Assembly (NCBI RefSeq): GCF_011299555.1
Contig: NZ_CP049857.1
Coordinates: 3,844,001 to 3,908,000, forward strand
Direction of reading: 5' to 3'
Source of the DNA: Dysgonomonas sp. HDW5A
Lineage (GTDB): Bacteria; Bacteroidota; Bacteroidia; Bacteroidales; Dysgonomonadaceae
Length of the DNA stretch: 64,000 nt
The position numbers and the translations under genes are program-made. Positions 44,659 to 52,251 of this stretch are shown here, in pieces. Below the pieces are notes generated by a model. That model saw only the letters and a list, made by a program, of their open reading frames with translations. It did no database searches and had not been told where the DNA came from. Numbering within the stretch: position 1 is the stretch's first letter; the number at the start of each line of letters is the position of its first letter.

Positions 44659-47109
44659 ATGAAAACGTACATATTATCACTTCTCATCTTCATTAGTATA
44701 CCTGTATTTTCGACATATAGAGGAACCGTTTATCAAACAAATCAAAATGATTCCGTTCCTATTGAAGGAGTTATAGTAACAGATGGTAAAAATGTTACAA
44801 AAACAGATAAAAATGGCGAATTTTCATTACCGGGATTTGAGAAAACACGATTTATTACAATTACCACTCCTTCAGGATATACGACAAATAACTTTTATAT
44901 TCCTATAAAAAGTGGAAATGAATCATATATTTTTTATTTGGAAAAAAGTGATAAAACAAAAAATAGAGCACATTCATTTATACAAATTACAGATACAGAA
45001 GTTCATAATGGCTTAGGTATCTGGACTACTTATCTTCGTGATTACATAAAGAACGAACAACCTGCATTTCTTATTCATACAGGAGATATATGCTATGAAT
45101 ATGGGATGAAGATCCATGCAAAAGCCATTAATTCTCAAACTATGGGTATACCGGTTTACTACGGAATAGGTAACCATGATTTAGTAAAAGGCCCTTATGC
45201 TGAAAGATTATATGAATCTTTATATGGTCCTACATGGTACTCTTTTAATATAGGTAATACACATTATGTAATGACTCCGATGGCTAATGGTGATTATAAA
45301 CCTAGTTATACAAGGGAGGATGTTTATCACTGGTTGAAAAATGATTTGTCAATGATGGAGGAAGGGCAATCACTAGTCATCTTTAACCATGACATCCTGA
45401 CTCTTAGTGATGATTTTATATTCGGTATCAATGATAAAGAGTTCATTAACCTGAGAGATTATAATATAAAAGCCCAGATATATGGACATATGCACTACAA
45501 CTATGTTAGAAATCAAGGAGGTGTTTATACAATATGTACAAGTACTATAGACAAAGGTGGAATAGATCATTCTACATCGGCTTTTCGCATTCTTGATGTT
45601 GCAGTAAATGACAGTGTCTCCTCACGTTTGCGATATGCTTATATATCGCCTCAGGCAGCTATAACATCGCCTTTAGAGGGGCAATACTCTCCCACTCTAT
45701 CAAATGGAGAAATACCTATCTCGATAAACACATACAACTCTATTTCAGAAACCAAAAATGTAGAATATATTCTGACCGATATAGAAAGCAATACTAGAAT
45801 AATAAGAGGATATATTAAACAACCTAAAACAGATTGGAATTGGTATGATGAGATAACTATTCCCATTCGTTATTCTAATAAAAAGATAAGAATAGAAGCA
45901 ATAGTTACTTTTAATAATGAACAAAGAATTACGACTTCAAATATGTTCCATTATCGTAAGAATTTTAAACCTTCTATAAAATTAGGCGAAAACTGGAATA
46001 CTTTATTGCAAAATGCACAACATACCGGTGATACTACAGCAAAGACTAATACTCCTTTACAACTGGCATGGGTCAATAATGTAAATGCAAATATCTATAT
46101 GACCTCTCCTCTGGTAGCTGACGGTAAAGTATTTATTGCTTCTACAGATGATAATATCATGAATAAATCATCGATAACAGCTTTTGATATTCAATCAGGA
46201 AAATTGCTTTGGAAATATAAAACGCTAAATTCTATCAAGAATACAATTGCCTATCATAATAATATTGTTGTAGCACAAGATGCTGAATGTAATTTGTATG
46301 CTATTAATGCAAATTCGGGAGAATTGCTATGGCAACACAAAATAGGTCTAACAGGATTTCCTTATTTATCAGAAGGATTAACTATTAATAATAATATTGT
46401 ATATGCAGGAACGGGTAAGGGATTAGCCGCTTATAATATAGATGATGGTCAGATTATTTGGAAAAATAAAGGTTGGGATCAATATGAAGGTGCAACAACA
46501 ACACCGACGATCGCCAATAATATACTGGTGTGTGGTGCACAATGGGGAGGTTTATTTGCGAATAATTCAATTACAGGAGATTTTTTATGGAAACTCTCTG
46601 ATAATGGAATTAGTGACAGAGGATCATCTCCCGTTTATCAAGACGGAAAGTTATATTTAATCTCTAGAAAAAGCTTATTTATAATTGAGCCTACTAACGG
46701 GACTATATTAAAAACCACGGAATTTCCATTTGACGTAGATGTAACTTCGACACCATTAATTACAGCTAACGAGATTATCTTTGGATCTGCAACAAGAGGA
46801 TTAATCGCTTTAGATAAACAGTCTTTGAAAATAAAATGGAATATACAAACTAATACATCACTAGTTTTTACAACACCTTACTCTATGCCTCCATCTGCAA
46901 CTGTAGAAACCAGTCCGATTCTCTCTCAAAACACAGTGTACCTAGGAGCATCTGATGGATATTTATATGCTGTTAATCTCAATACAGGAATCATCGAGCA
47001 AAAAATAAACTTAGGAGCTCCAATATTCAATAGCCCTGCTATATCAGGTAATACATTGGTTATTGCAGACTACAGTGGAAATGTCTACACTTTTGTTTCT
47101 AAAAATTAA
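44659..47109 (+). CDS. Exported calcineurin-like metallophosphatase fused to a PQQ-type beta-propeller
   Basis: 816 residues with a signal peptide (1-18). Domain order: a carboxypeptidase-regulatory-like beta domain (about 20-95, VEGVIVTDG-type repeat reading IEGVIVTDGKNVTKTD); a calcineurin-type phosphoesterase (about 110-330) with ITDTEVHNG in place of the usual DxH, then HTGDICYE, GIGNHD, NHDIL and YGHMHYN; a linker beta domain (330-440); and a propeller (450-815) with PQQ-like blades such as DIQSGKLLWKYKTLN, NANSGELLWQHKIG and NLNTGIIEQKINLG. It probably acts in the periplasm or at the surface. Substrate unknown; the propeller may dock a ligand or partner. Confidence 0.88.
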   Translation: MKTYILSLLIFISIPVFSTYRGTVYQTNQNDSVPIEGVIVTDGKNVTKTDKNGEFSLPGFEKTRFITITTPSGYTTNNFYIPIKSGNESYIFYLEKSDKTKNRAHSFIQITDTEVHNGLGIWTTYLRDYIKNEQPAFLIHTGDICYEYGMKIHAKAINSQTMGIPVYYGIGNHDLVKGPYAERLYESLYGPTWYSFNIGNTHYVMTPMANGDYKPSYTREDVYHWLKNDLSMMEEGQSLVIFNHDILTLSDDFIFGINDKEFINLRDYNIKAQIYGHMHYNYVRNQGGVYTICTSTIDKGGIDHSTSAFRILDVAVNDSVSSRLRYAYISPQAAITSPLEGQYSPTLSNGEIPISINTYNSISETKNVEYILTDIESNTRIIRGYIKQPKTDWNWYDEITIPIRYSNKKIRIEAIVTFNNEQRITTSNMFHYRKNFKPSIKLGENWNTLLQNAQHTGDTTAKTNTPLQLAWVNNVNANIYMTSPLVADGKVFIASTDDNIMNKSSITAFDIQSGKLLWKYKTLNSIKNTIAYHNNIVVAQDAECNLYAINANSGELLWQHKIGLTGFPYLSEGLTINNNIVYAGTGKGLAAYNIDDGQIIWKNKGWDQYEGATTTPTIANNILVCGAQWGGLFANNSITGDFLWKLSDNGISDRGSSPVYQDGKLYLISRKSLFIIEPTNGTILKTTEFPFDVDVTSTPLITANEIIFGSATRGLIALDKQSLKIKWNIQTNTSLVFTTPYSMPPSATVETSPILSQNTVYLGASDGYLYAVNLNTGIIEQKINLGAPIFNSPAISGNTLVIADYSGNVYTFVSKN

Positions 47110-47121
47110 CAATAAATATCG

Positions 47122-48237
47122 TTATAATAATTGATATGAACCTCCGGGTATTGTTCTTACAATACCCTTCATTTCCATATTTAGTAAAGTCGGAAGTAAA
47201 TTTGAGACAGGAATTCCTATCTGGTTTGCAATTAAGTTTATATGCAGGGATTCTATTGCAGCCAACAAGTCATACACAGCTTGTTCATCCGTAGATAGGT
47301 CTAAAAACAATTGACATTGCTTGGGTTTATTTAATTGCTTGTTTACATCCCATTGCATATGTTTTATAAAACTTTCGGCAGATTGCAATAAGATGGCTTT
47401 ATTATCTTCTATCAACATATTACAGCCAACCGATTCTTTATCTGTTACACGTCCGGGTAAAGCAAATACATCTTTATTATATGAATTAGCAAGTTCAGCG
47501 GTTATTAAAGAACCTCCTTTAATATCTGATTGTACTACTATTGTAGCATCTGCCATACCTGCCACAATTCGGTTACGACGGACAAAGTTAAACTTATCGG
47601 GTTCTGTTCCACTTGAGAATTCAGTAAGTAAACCTCCATTTTCTAACATTTCGACTGCTGTCTTTCTATGAGTCAATGGATATATCCGATCTAAACCATG
47701 TGCTAGAACTCCAATTGTTGGTAAATTATATTTTAAAGCAGCTTTATGAGCTTGAATATCTATTCCATAAGCTAAACCACTAACCACCAAAATATCAGGA
47801 TAAGCCGAAGCTATTTCCGATAAGAAGTTATCACAAAAATCATTTCCATAGTTAGTTGATTTACGGGTACCAACAATACTTATAACTTTCGATACATTTA
47901 AATCGGCTTCCCCCTTATAATAAAGCAAAATGGGGGCATCTATACATTCTTTTAAGCGATAACAATAATCTTCATCCAAATAAAAAAATGTTCTAATATT
48001 ATTCTTTTGTACAAAGGATAATTCTTTCTCAGCTTTATCCAATACCTTCGTATCTAAGATGGCATCAGCCAAATAAGTGGATATTCCTTTTACTGTAATG
48101 AGAGATTTTTTACTTGATTTAAATATTTCCTCGGCATCTCCTATTGTATCTAATAGATTACGTGCCAATATATCGCCAACTCCTTCTATTTGGGTTAGTG
48201 CAATTTGATATAATAGTTTTGTTAAATTATTGTCCAT
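47122..48237 (-). CDS. dprA: DNA-processing protein DprA
   Basis: Protects incoming single-stranded DNA and loads RecA in natural transformation. 371 residues: an N-terminal helix-hairpin-helix region (GVGDILARNLLDTIG, VKGISTYLADAIL), then the Rossmann-like DprA domain with SIVGTRKSTNYG, VVSGLAYGIDIQAH, GVLAHGLDRIYPLTHRK, GGLLTEF and FVRRNRIVAGMADATIVVQ, and a C-terminal winged helix (about 310-371). It converges on the metallophosphatase gene. DprA is widespread, so competence itself cannot be concluded, although a cinA gene is present at 59.6 kb. Confidence 0.96.
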   Translation of the reverse strand: MDNNLTKLLYQIALTQIEGVGDILARNLLDTIGDAEEIFKSSKKSLITVKGISTYLADAILDTKVLDKAEKELSFVQKNNIRTFFYLDEDYCYRLKECIDAPILLYYKGEADLNVSKVISIVGTRKSTNYGNDFCDNFLSEIASAYPDILVVSGLAYGIDIQAHKAALKYNLPTIGVLAHGLDRIYPLTHRKTAVEMLENGGLLTEFSSGTEPDKFNFVRRNRIVAGMADATIVVQSDIKGGSLITAELANSYNKDVFALPGRVTDKESVGCNMLIEDNKAILLQSAESFIKHMQWDVNKQLNKPKQCQLFLDLSTDEQAVYDLLAAIESLHINLIANQIGIPVSNLLPTLLNMEMKGIVRTIPGGSYQLL

Positions 48238-48255
48238 GTCTGTTTAAAATAAGAA

Positions 48256-48263
48256 CAAAGATA
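48256..48263 (-). promoter_or_regulatory. -7 promoter element of dprA
   Basis: Reads TATCTTTG on the minus strand, matching TAnnTTTG, 19 bases before the dprA ATG. Confidence 0.45.
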
Positions 48264-48285
48264 TTGAATTCTTTTGTAGAAAAAT

Positions 48286-48316
48286 TTTGCTAAAACAAAA
48301 AATGAGTATATATTTG
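48286..48316 (+). promoter_or_regulatory. Promoter of the tRNA pair
   Basis: TTTG at 48286-48289 and TATATTTG at 48309-48316 with an exact 19-base spacer: a full match to the Bacteroidetes consensus. The -7 box ends ten bases before the first tRNA nucleotide. Confidence 0.85.
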
Positions 48317-48326
48317 CATCCGTATT

Positions 48327-48399
<73 letters not shown>

Positions 48400-48400
48400 C

Positions 48401-48428
48401 AAATGTGGCTAGTGTCACATTTTTTTTT
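48401..48428 (+). terminator. Terminator-like hairpin between the two tRNAs
   Basis: AAATGTGGC (48401-48409) pairs with GTCACATTT (48414-48422) around a TAGT loop, and a run of T continues to 48428. It has full intrinsic terminator form yet lies between two tandem tRNA genes, with no clear promoter after it. Confidence 0.75.
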
Positions 48429-48440
48429 CTTGAAACTTTT

Positions 48441-48524
48441 GCACACGTGGTGGAATTGGTAGACACGCTACTTTGAGGTGGTAGTTTCTGTAAGGATGTG
48501 CAAGTTCGAGTCTTGTCGTGTGTA
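48441..48524 (+). tRNA. tRNA-Leu (GAG)
   Basis: An 84-base class II tRNA with a long variable arm. Acceptor GCACACG pairs with CGTGTGT (G-T at the first pair), the D-arm region is GTGGAATTGGTAGACAC, anticodon stem CTACT/GGTAG with loop TTGAGGT (anticodon GAG), and T-arm GCAAGTTCGAGTCTTGT. Discriminator A. Reads CUC and CUU codons. Confidence 0.93.
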
Positions 48525-48526
48525 CT

Positions 48527-48560
48527 AAGGAGTTAGAGTAATTTAACTCCTTTTTTATTT
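48527..48560 (+). terminator. Terminator after tRNA-Leu
   Basis: AAGGAGTTA (48527-48535) pairs with TAACTCCTT (48544-48552), followed by a T-run to 48560. Confidence 0.9.
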
Positions 48561-48584
48561 CCCTGATGTTATAAACTTTCAAAC

Positions 48585-48615
48585 AAAAAAAGGATGCTTA
48601 TTAGGCACCCTTTCA
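48585..48615 (-). terminator. Terminator of the minus-strand phage-type gene chain
   Basis: On the minus strand AAGGGTGC pairs with GCATCCTT (one G-T pair) around a short AT-rich loop, and seven T follow. It closes the run of small genes that ends at 48621. Confidence 0.8.
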
Positions 48616-48620
48616 TGTTT

Positions 48621-48905
48621 TTAATTGATCTTTTTATTAAATAGTGGCTTGAACTGACTAAGTTTATATCTAGCTATCGCTTTTGCACATTTGCCTGTTC
48701 CAAGAATTGTGCTTTCAGGTAAAAGTGGATTCTTTATGATTGGGATTACTAGCCCTGAATGGATTAAATGACTTCCATAATCAATACAGCTTTCTTTTAA
48801 TTTGGAGTATACATCAGTTGAAGCATATAGGACATCATTGTATCCTTTAGGGAGTATATAATTATTTGATCTTATCCAATTAGATTGTTTATGTACAAAT
48901 CTCAT
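48621..48905 (-). CDS. Hypothetical protein (94 aa), last gene of the phage-type chain
   Basis: A soluble basic protein without signal peptide or membrane helix. No family recognised. Segments such as NNYILPKGYNDVLYASTDVYSKL and SHLIHSGLVIPIIKNPLLPE are well-formed protein sequence rather than random frame. It starts two bases after the stop of the upstream gene and is closed by a terminator, which supports it as a real member of the chain. Confidence 0.6.
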   Translation of the reverse strand: MRFVHKQSNWIRSNNYILPKGYNDVLYASTDVYSKLKESCIDYGSHLIHSGLVIPIIKNPLLPESTILGTGKCAKAIARYKLSQFKPLFNKKIN

Positions 48906-48907
48906 TT

Positions 48908-49153
48908 TTAGACCTCCTTGTTTAGTTTGATGATTAAAGCATCAGCTTGCCTCACTGAAAACTCAGCAATCTGACTGTATGATAATTCTGATAGCGGTTG
49001 ACTGCTTCCGTTTGAGTAGGAGTTTGCAAGCATCCCATTCATAGCCATAGCAGCAAAATATTCTCTCTTGGTTAGACCGTGATTGTAAACATCTTCTTCT
49101 CTTGATAGCACTCCTACGCATCCAAATGCTGCATCTTCTTGTTTTGTTTTCAT
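48908..49153 (-). CDS. Small phage-type protein (81 aa)
   Basis: Sequence style HGLTKREYFAAMAMNGMLA followed by EFSVRQADALIIKLNKE is typical of a small protein encoded in Bacteroidetes prophages and conjugative elements (an N-terminal variable region, a GLTKREYFA core, and a helix ending ADAL). Function unknown. Its ATG overlaps the stop of the upstream interrupted gene as ATGA, and the downstream gene begins two bases after its stop. Confidence 0.68.
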   Translation of the reverse strand: MKTKQEDAAFGCVGVLSREEDVYNHGLTKREYFAAMAMNGMLANSYSNGSSQPLSELSYSQIAEFSVRQADALIIKLNKEV

Positions 49154-49695
49154 TTTAGTTCCTCCTTTATTTGATTAATGAATACTGTCCACGCTTCATT
49201 CCAGAAGCGTTTGAATTGAGGTGTAACATCTTTTTTGCAAGGAAAATCGGCTGCATCAAAGAATGTAGTTAATTTATCGGAGTCACGATAAACCATATCA
49301 TAATATTCGTGTACAGATGAACACTGTTCTAATGACTCAACTTCTTCTAATAGTTCTTTTGATTCAGCTTTAGATAGTTCTTTATTTTTCACAGCCTCCT
49401 TTATATCGTTCCTCATTGATGAAAGTGTTGCATCAAGATCAAACCAACCATCTGCACCAAACTTTCCGGCAGCATAGTATATATCTAGTTTTGTCAGAAA
49501 CTCTTTAAAGGAAGATCCACAAGCACCCCAATAATTTTGCCAATTGCCATAATCGGAAGCTATTTGAATACGTCCTGCCTTATCTGAATAGTCTAATGTT
49601 ATGTCTGCCCAATACATACCCGATTTATGTCGAATCTTATATAGTTCACATTAACTTTTGCTTATTGTAAATTCTGAATTGTCAATTTTACTCAT
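49150..49695 (-). pseudogene. Phage-type gene interrupted by an in-frame TAA at codon 15
   Basis: The uninterrupted part is a 155-residue frame starting MYWADITLDYSDKAG (ATG 49617) with SDYGNWQNYWGACGSSFKEFL, a style seen in Bacteroidetes prophage proteins of unknown function. In the same frame the sequence continues upstream through CELYKIRHKSG to a TAA (49653-49651), then SKIDNSEFTISKS back to ATG 49695. That ATG overlaps the stop of the upstream mini-gene (ATGAGTAA), exactly as in the rest of this coupled chain. I infer that 49695 was the original start and that a nonsense change cut the gene. A shortened protein from 49617 may still be made. Confidence 0.6.
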
Positions 49696-49852
49696 GGTTC
49701 TCTTTATTTATTAAATAGCTTTTACCTGTGTATTTCCCACATTTCGGGCATCTCCAGAGGGAACGAGCATTAAAGAAATTTATCTCATCGCCATAAATAT
49801 TTCGAACAAACTGATATTCGTGTTCGCAGAACAATTGTTTTATGAATTTCAT
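49688..49852 (-). CDS. Small zinc-ribbon protein (54 aa), phage type
   Basis: Starts MKFIKQLFCEHEY, with Cys9 and His11, then FVRNIYGDEINFFNARS and WRCPKCGKYTG (Cys35, Cys38). The Cys/His pairs form a likely zinc ribbon. The IYGDEIN core recurs, from memory, in small proteins of Bacteroides mobile elements. It is too short for standard ORF cut-offs, but it has two overlap junctions: its ATG overlaps the stop of a 35-residue frame as ATGA, and its own stop overlaps the next ATG. Confidence 0.7.
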   Translation of the reverse strand: MKFIKQLFCEHEYQFVRNIYGDEINFFNARSLWRCPKCGKYTGKSYLINKENHE

Positions 49853-49956
49853 ATATTCTGTTTTAATTGGGGATAGGCATCCTGTACCTTATTATTAAAA
49901 TAATAATTGTAAAATGGAGGAGATACCCGCTTTAATACCCTCTTATCAACCTCCAT
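49849..49956 (-). CDS. Possible 35-aa mini-gene in the coupled chain
   Basis: ATG 49956 to TGA 49849 encodes MEVDKRVLKRVSPPFYN and continues to YPQLKQNI. A GAGG lies about 14 bases before the ATG. Its stop overlaps the zinc-ribbon start as ATGA, the same junction style as its neighbours. No homologue is recognisable, so it rests on context. Confidence 0.45.
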   Translation of the reverse strand: MEVDKRVLKRVSPPFYNYYFNNKVQDAYPQLKQNI

Positions 49957-49976
49957 TGCTTGTGTGTCCTCAAATT

Positions 49977-50456
49977 CTATGTTAACTTTTGCCCTATTAG
50001 AATCCGTAATTGATGCAAACCAATATCAAAACCTCTTCGATCTTGGCTCTTGAAATGCTCAGAGGGCATAGATCTCCATTCTTCAAATATGTTTTCAATA
50101 ACAAGAGTCATATTATTACGCTTCAATAGGCGACACAACTTAACACGTCCTATTTCTGGATTAACACCTAAATAGTTAGCCACTGTATACTTGAAAAGAT
50201 TATTATTACCTATTGTATGAATTCTTAATTTGCTATCCTCTCCCTTTCTCCACTTGAATAGGGAGAGGGCGAAGTTTGCACCTGCTTGAAACGATTCTCT
50301 TGCTTGAATTGAACAAGCTGTTGAAGCTTCCCAGCAAAACAATTTGTCATTGTCATTTGAACAACCGGATATATATTCTTGTGATGCTATATAATCGGTT
50401 TGATCTTTATGTTCATTGCCTTCCCTCTGAATGAGGGCTTTTATTTCTTCGTTCAT
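49977..50456 (-). CDS. Hypothetical phage-type protein (159 aa)
   Basis: A soluble protein with an acidic N-terminal third (EIKALIQREGNEHKDQ, YISGCSNDNDKLFCW) and a basic C-terminal part reading TVANYLGVNPEIGRVKLCRLL, which resembles a helix-turn-helix-like segment but is not convincing. Three Cys in the first half. No family recognised. It appears to be the first surviving gene of the minus-strand chain that runs to 48621; no standard -7 box is visible upstream of its ATG. Confidence 0.55.
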   Translation of the reverse strand: MNEEIKALIQREGNEHKDQTDYIASQEYISGCSNDNDKLFCWEASTACSIQARESFQAGANFALSLFKWRKGEDSKLRIHTIGNNNLFKYTVANYLGVNPEIGRVKLCRLLKRNNMTLVIENIFEEWRSMPSEHFKSQDRRGFDIGLHQLRILIGQKLT

Positions 50457-50475
50457 ATTAATTGATTTGTTTTTG

Positions 50476-50483
50476 TATTTTTG
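50476..50483 (+). promoter_or_regulatory. -7 element directly before the 66-aa membrane protein gene
   Basis: TATTTTTG fits TAnnTTTG and ends only four bases before the ATG at 50488. Transcription from it would begin at or just after the start codon, giving a leaderless message. This may be coincidence in AT-rich DNA. Confidence 0.35.
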
Positions 50484-50487
50484 CTAA

Positions 50488-50688
50488 ATGGCTAAGAAGA
50501 AAAAATTTAGGACTAAAAAGATTCGCAAATTTGTAATGTTCATGGACTCGTTCAAACATTGGGGATATAATATACCCAAGAATGCTTCTGATCGAGAAAT
50601 ATACTTTGATTTTGCATTTTGGATATTCCTAATATCGGCAATGATAATTGCAATTTCTCTGAATATTTACGAAATCTTTATTCGTTAA
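50488..50688 (+). CDS. Small membrane protein (66 aa), unknown
   Basis: A strongly basic start (MAKKKKFRTKKIRKF) is followed by a polar middle and one helix (FDFAFWIFLISAMIIAISLNIYEIF, about 41-65, quoted in part: IFLISAMIIAISLNI). Basic-in, helix-out layout is typical of a single-pass membrane peptide. It points against the surrounding minus-strand genes. No family recognised; it could be a gene of the mobile remnant or a later insertion. Confidence 0.5.
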   Translation: MAKKKKFRTKKIRKFVMFMDSFKHWGYNIPKNASDREIYFDFAFWIFLISAMIIAISLNIYEIFIR

Positions 50689-50709
50689 TTATCTCAATAA
50701 GCCTTCCCG

Positions 50710-51247
50710 TTATATGGTCAGCTTTGATTTTTCGTTTAGTTCATAGTCATATACCCAGACATAAGGATTACTATCCCAAGTACCTTTACCGTTTATTTTA
50801 TCTATTAGTGCTGCATAGGCTTTAATTGGGGTAGTTCCCAATTCATCAAAGAATAAACCTTTTTGTAAACCATATACAAAACATTGCATTCCACCATAAT
50901 CACAGTCTGTTATTCCCTCTCTAAAGCAATCTTCTTCGGTTATATCCTGTAACCTTTCAGCACGAACACCTGTAATCTTAATAAAATGACGTGCTGCAGA
51001 AGCAGGCATAAAGAGTTTATTTCTCCAAGTCAGTTCTAATGCTTGTATATCGATACATGGTAAGGTGAATTTGTATGCAATGCTCCCATCATTTAGAATA
51101 TGATAGGGTTCCTTTAGATAGAGAATATCATCAACTTTGTATTTAGGCTTAATCTCTTTTGCTTTTTTCCCATTTGAAGCATATAAAGAATGCTATCGAA
51201 GAAAACCCTTTATAGCAGAGAATCCTTTCGTTATATGTAGAGGACAT
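50710..51247 (-). pseudogene. Frameshifted phage ASCH-domain-like gene
   Basis: The intact 3' frame (50710-51192) has no start codon until ATG 51009, yet coding-style sequence runs upstream: KPKYKVDDILYLKEPYHI, then LTWRNKLFMPASAARHF, GVRAERLQDITEEDCF and finally GKGTWDSNPYVWVYDYE. The RLQDITEEDxxxEGI and NPxVWVY elements are those of ASCH-like proteins common in prophages. In another frame just upstream lies MSSTYNERILCYKGF (ATG 51247), which looks like the original N-terminus (ERPILF-type). A TAG at 51195-51193 and the frame change show the gene is broken, with the start of the domain shortened. Confidence 0.6.
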
Positions 51248-51341
51248 TAAAATTGAATCTTGTTTTAACAATTTATAGTAAATGGATCACAGCTTTCTTT
51301 ACTTCCTATTGCAAACAATCTTATTTTATCCATAATTATGC

Positions 51342-51349
51342 TATTTTTG
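51342..51349 (+). promoter_or_regulatory. -7 promoter element of the DUF3592-like gene
   Basis: TATTTTTG fits TAnnTTTG, 15 bases before the ATG at 51364. Confidence 0.4.
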
Positions 51350-51363
51350 ATGTTAAATACTAA

Positions 51364-51687
51364 ATGATAATGCTAGACAATCACCCTAGAATCAGAACTT
51401 TTATTTTTATATTCCTTACATTATGTTTATTATTAACGGCTTTAATAACATCAAAAGACTACTATGATTTGTATCGAAATGGTGTGAAAATAAAAGCCTA
51501 CATCACAGGTCATGATAACTCGATAAAAATGCCTTATACCAGATATGAATACAATTGGGATGGGTTGACCTATTATGGATCAAGCACTTTCTTAAGTGGT
51601 ACTAATGTCGGTGATAGTATTGAGATAGTTGTAAATCCGAATAATCCAAATATTCGTGAGATAAAAAAGGTGTTAATAGGGTATTAA
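51364..51687 (+). CDS. DUF3592-like single-pass membrane protein
   Basis: 107 residues. One N-terminal helix (about 12-30, FIFIFLTLCLLLTALI) is followed by a soluble beta domain: KIKAYITGHDNS, YTRYEYNWDGLTYYGSSTF, VGDSIEIVVNPNNPNI. The pattern of a value-added Tyr/Trp strand pair and a VGD-V-V-P-NP closing element is that of DUF3592 proteins, unknown function. The ATG at 51364 has a second ATG two codons later; either could be used. It stands alone within the accessory region. Confidence 0.68.
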   Translation: MIMLDNHPRIRTFIFIFLTLCLLLTALITSKDYYDLYRNGVKIKAYITGHDNSIKMPYTRYEYNWDGLTYYGSSTFLSGTNVGDSIEIVVNPNNPNIREIKKVLIGY

Positions 51688-51765
51688 AAAAGCAACTATT
51701 GATTAGCTGCTTAAAAGAGGTTAGTATTATAGATTGCCTTTCTTTAAATTGTTTTATTTCCAGAG

Positions 51766-51894
51766 TTACTTCTCCTGAAAATTTTCAATGGTTGACGAAC
51801 CTATATTTTTTAGCATGAACTTTAGATTTTCATTACAAACGAGTAGTTCATTTCTATTATAATCGGTCATTAAAAAACTAAATATAAGAATCAT
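51766..51894 (-). CDS. Possible small protein (34-42 aa)
   Basis: From ATG 51894 (or 51870, giving MTDYNRNELLVCNENL) to TAA at 51768. The shorter version looks like a genuine soluble peptide (KFMLKNIGSSTIENFQEK at the end). It lies 8 bases after the stop of the 98-residue gene at 51902, so coupling is plausible. No homologue recognised. Confidence 0.35.
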   Translation of the reverse strand: MILIFSFLMTDYNRNELLVCNENLKFMLKNIGSSTIENFQEK

Positions 51895-51901
51895 ATATAC
51901 A

Positions 51902-52198
51902 CTATCTTTTCAAAATAAACTCTAATACGTCTAAAAAAATGTACGATGTCACGTATTTATAGTCAATTAAAGATCGTGCTTCACTTTCTAGTATGTTCCT
52001 ATATTCACTTATATATTTAGTCATTGGTATTCCCAAAACTTCTAATTCATTCATACAGTTGTAATCCAAATAACGAAGAGACAATATTCGCAATAATAAG
52101 GCTTCAAGGTTAACCTCATAGCTTATCTTTTCAAAGATATCATTGGTGTATCTTTTCCTTGAAAATTTAATAACGATAGCTTCTAACCGAGAATCCAT
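51902..52198 (-). CDS. Hypothetical protein (98 aa)
   Basis: Mostly alpha-helical and soluble, with heptad-like Leu/Ile spacing (IFEKISYEVNLEALLLRIL, MNELEVLGIPMTKYISEY). No signal peptide, no known motif. The next upstream gene on the same strand is 54 bases away and of the same size. Nothing in the sequence suggests a function. Confidence 0.5.
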   Translation of the reverse strand: MDSRLEAIVIKFSRKRYTNDIFEKISYEVNLEALLLRILSLRYLDYNCMNELEVLGIPMTKYISEYRNILESEARSLIDYKYVTSYIFLDVLEFILKR

Positions 52199-52251
52199 AA
52201 TATAAAATACGAACTAATAGACTCCATTAAAACAATACACGAAAGCCTCTT

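Noticed and set aside
47145-47166. Perfect GGGTATTG/CAATACCC hairpin at the end of dprA
   Set aside because: It lies inside the coding region near the stop codon and has no T-run; it may be incidental.
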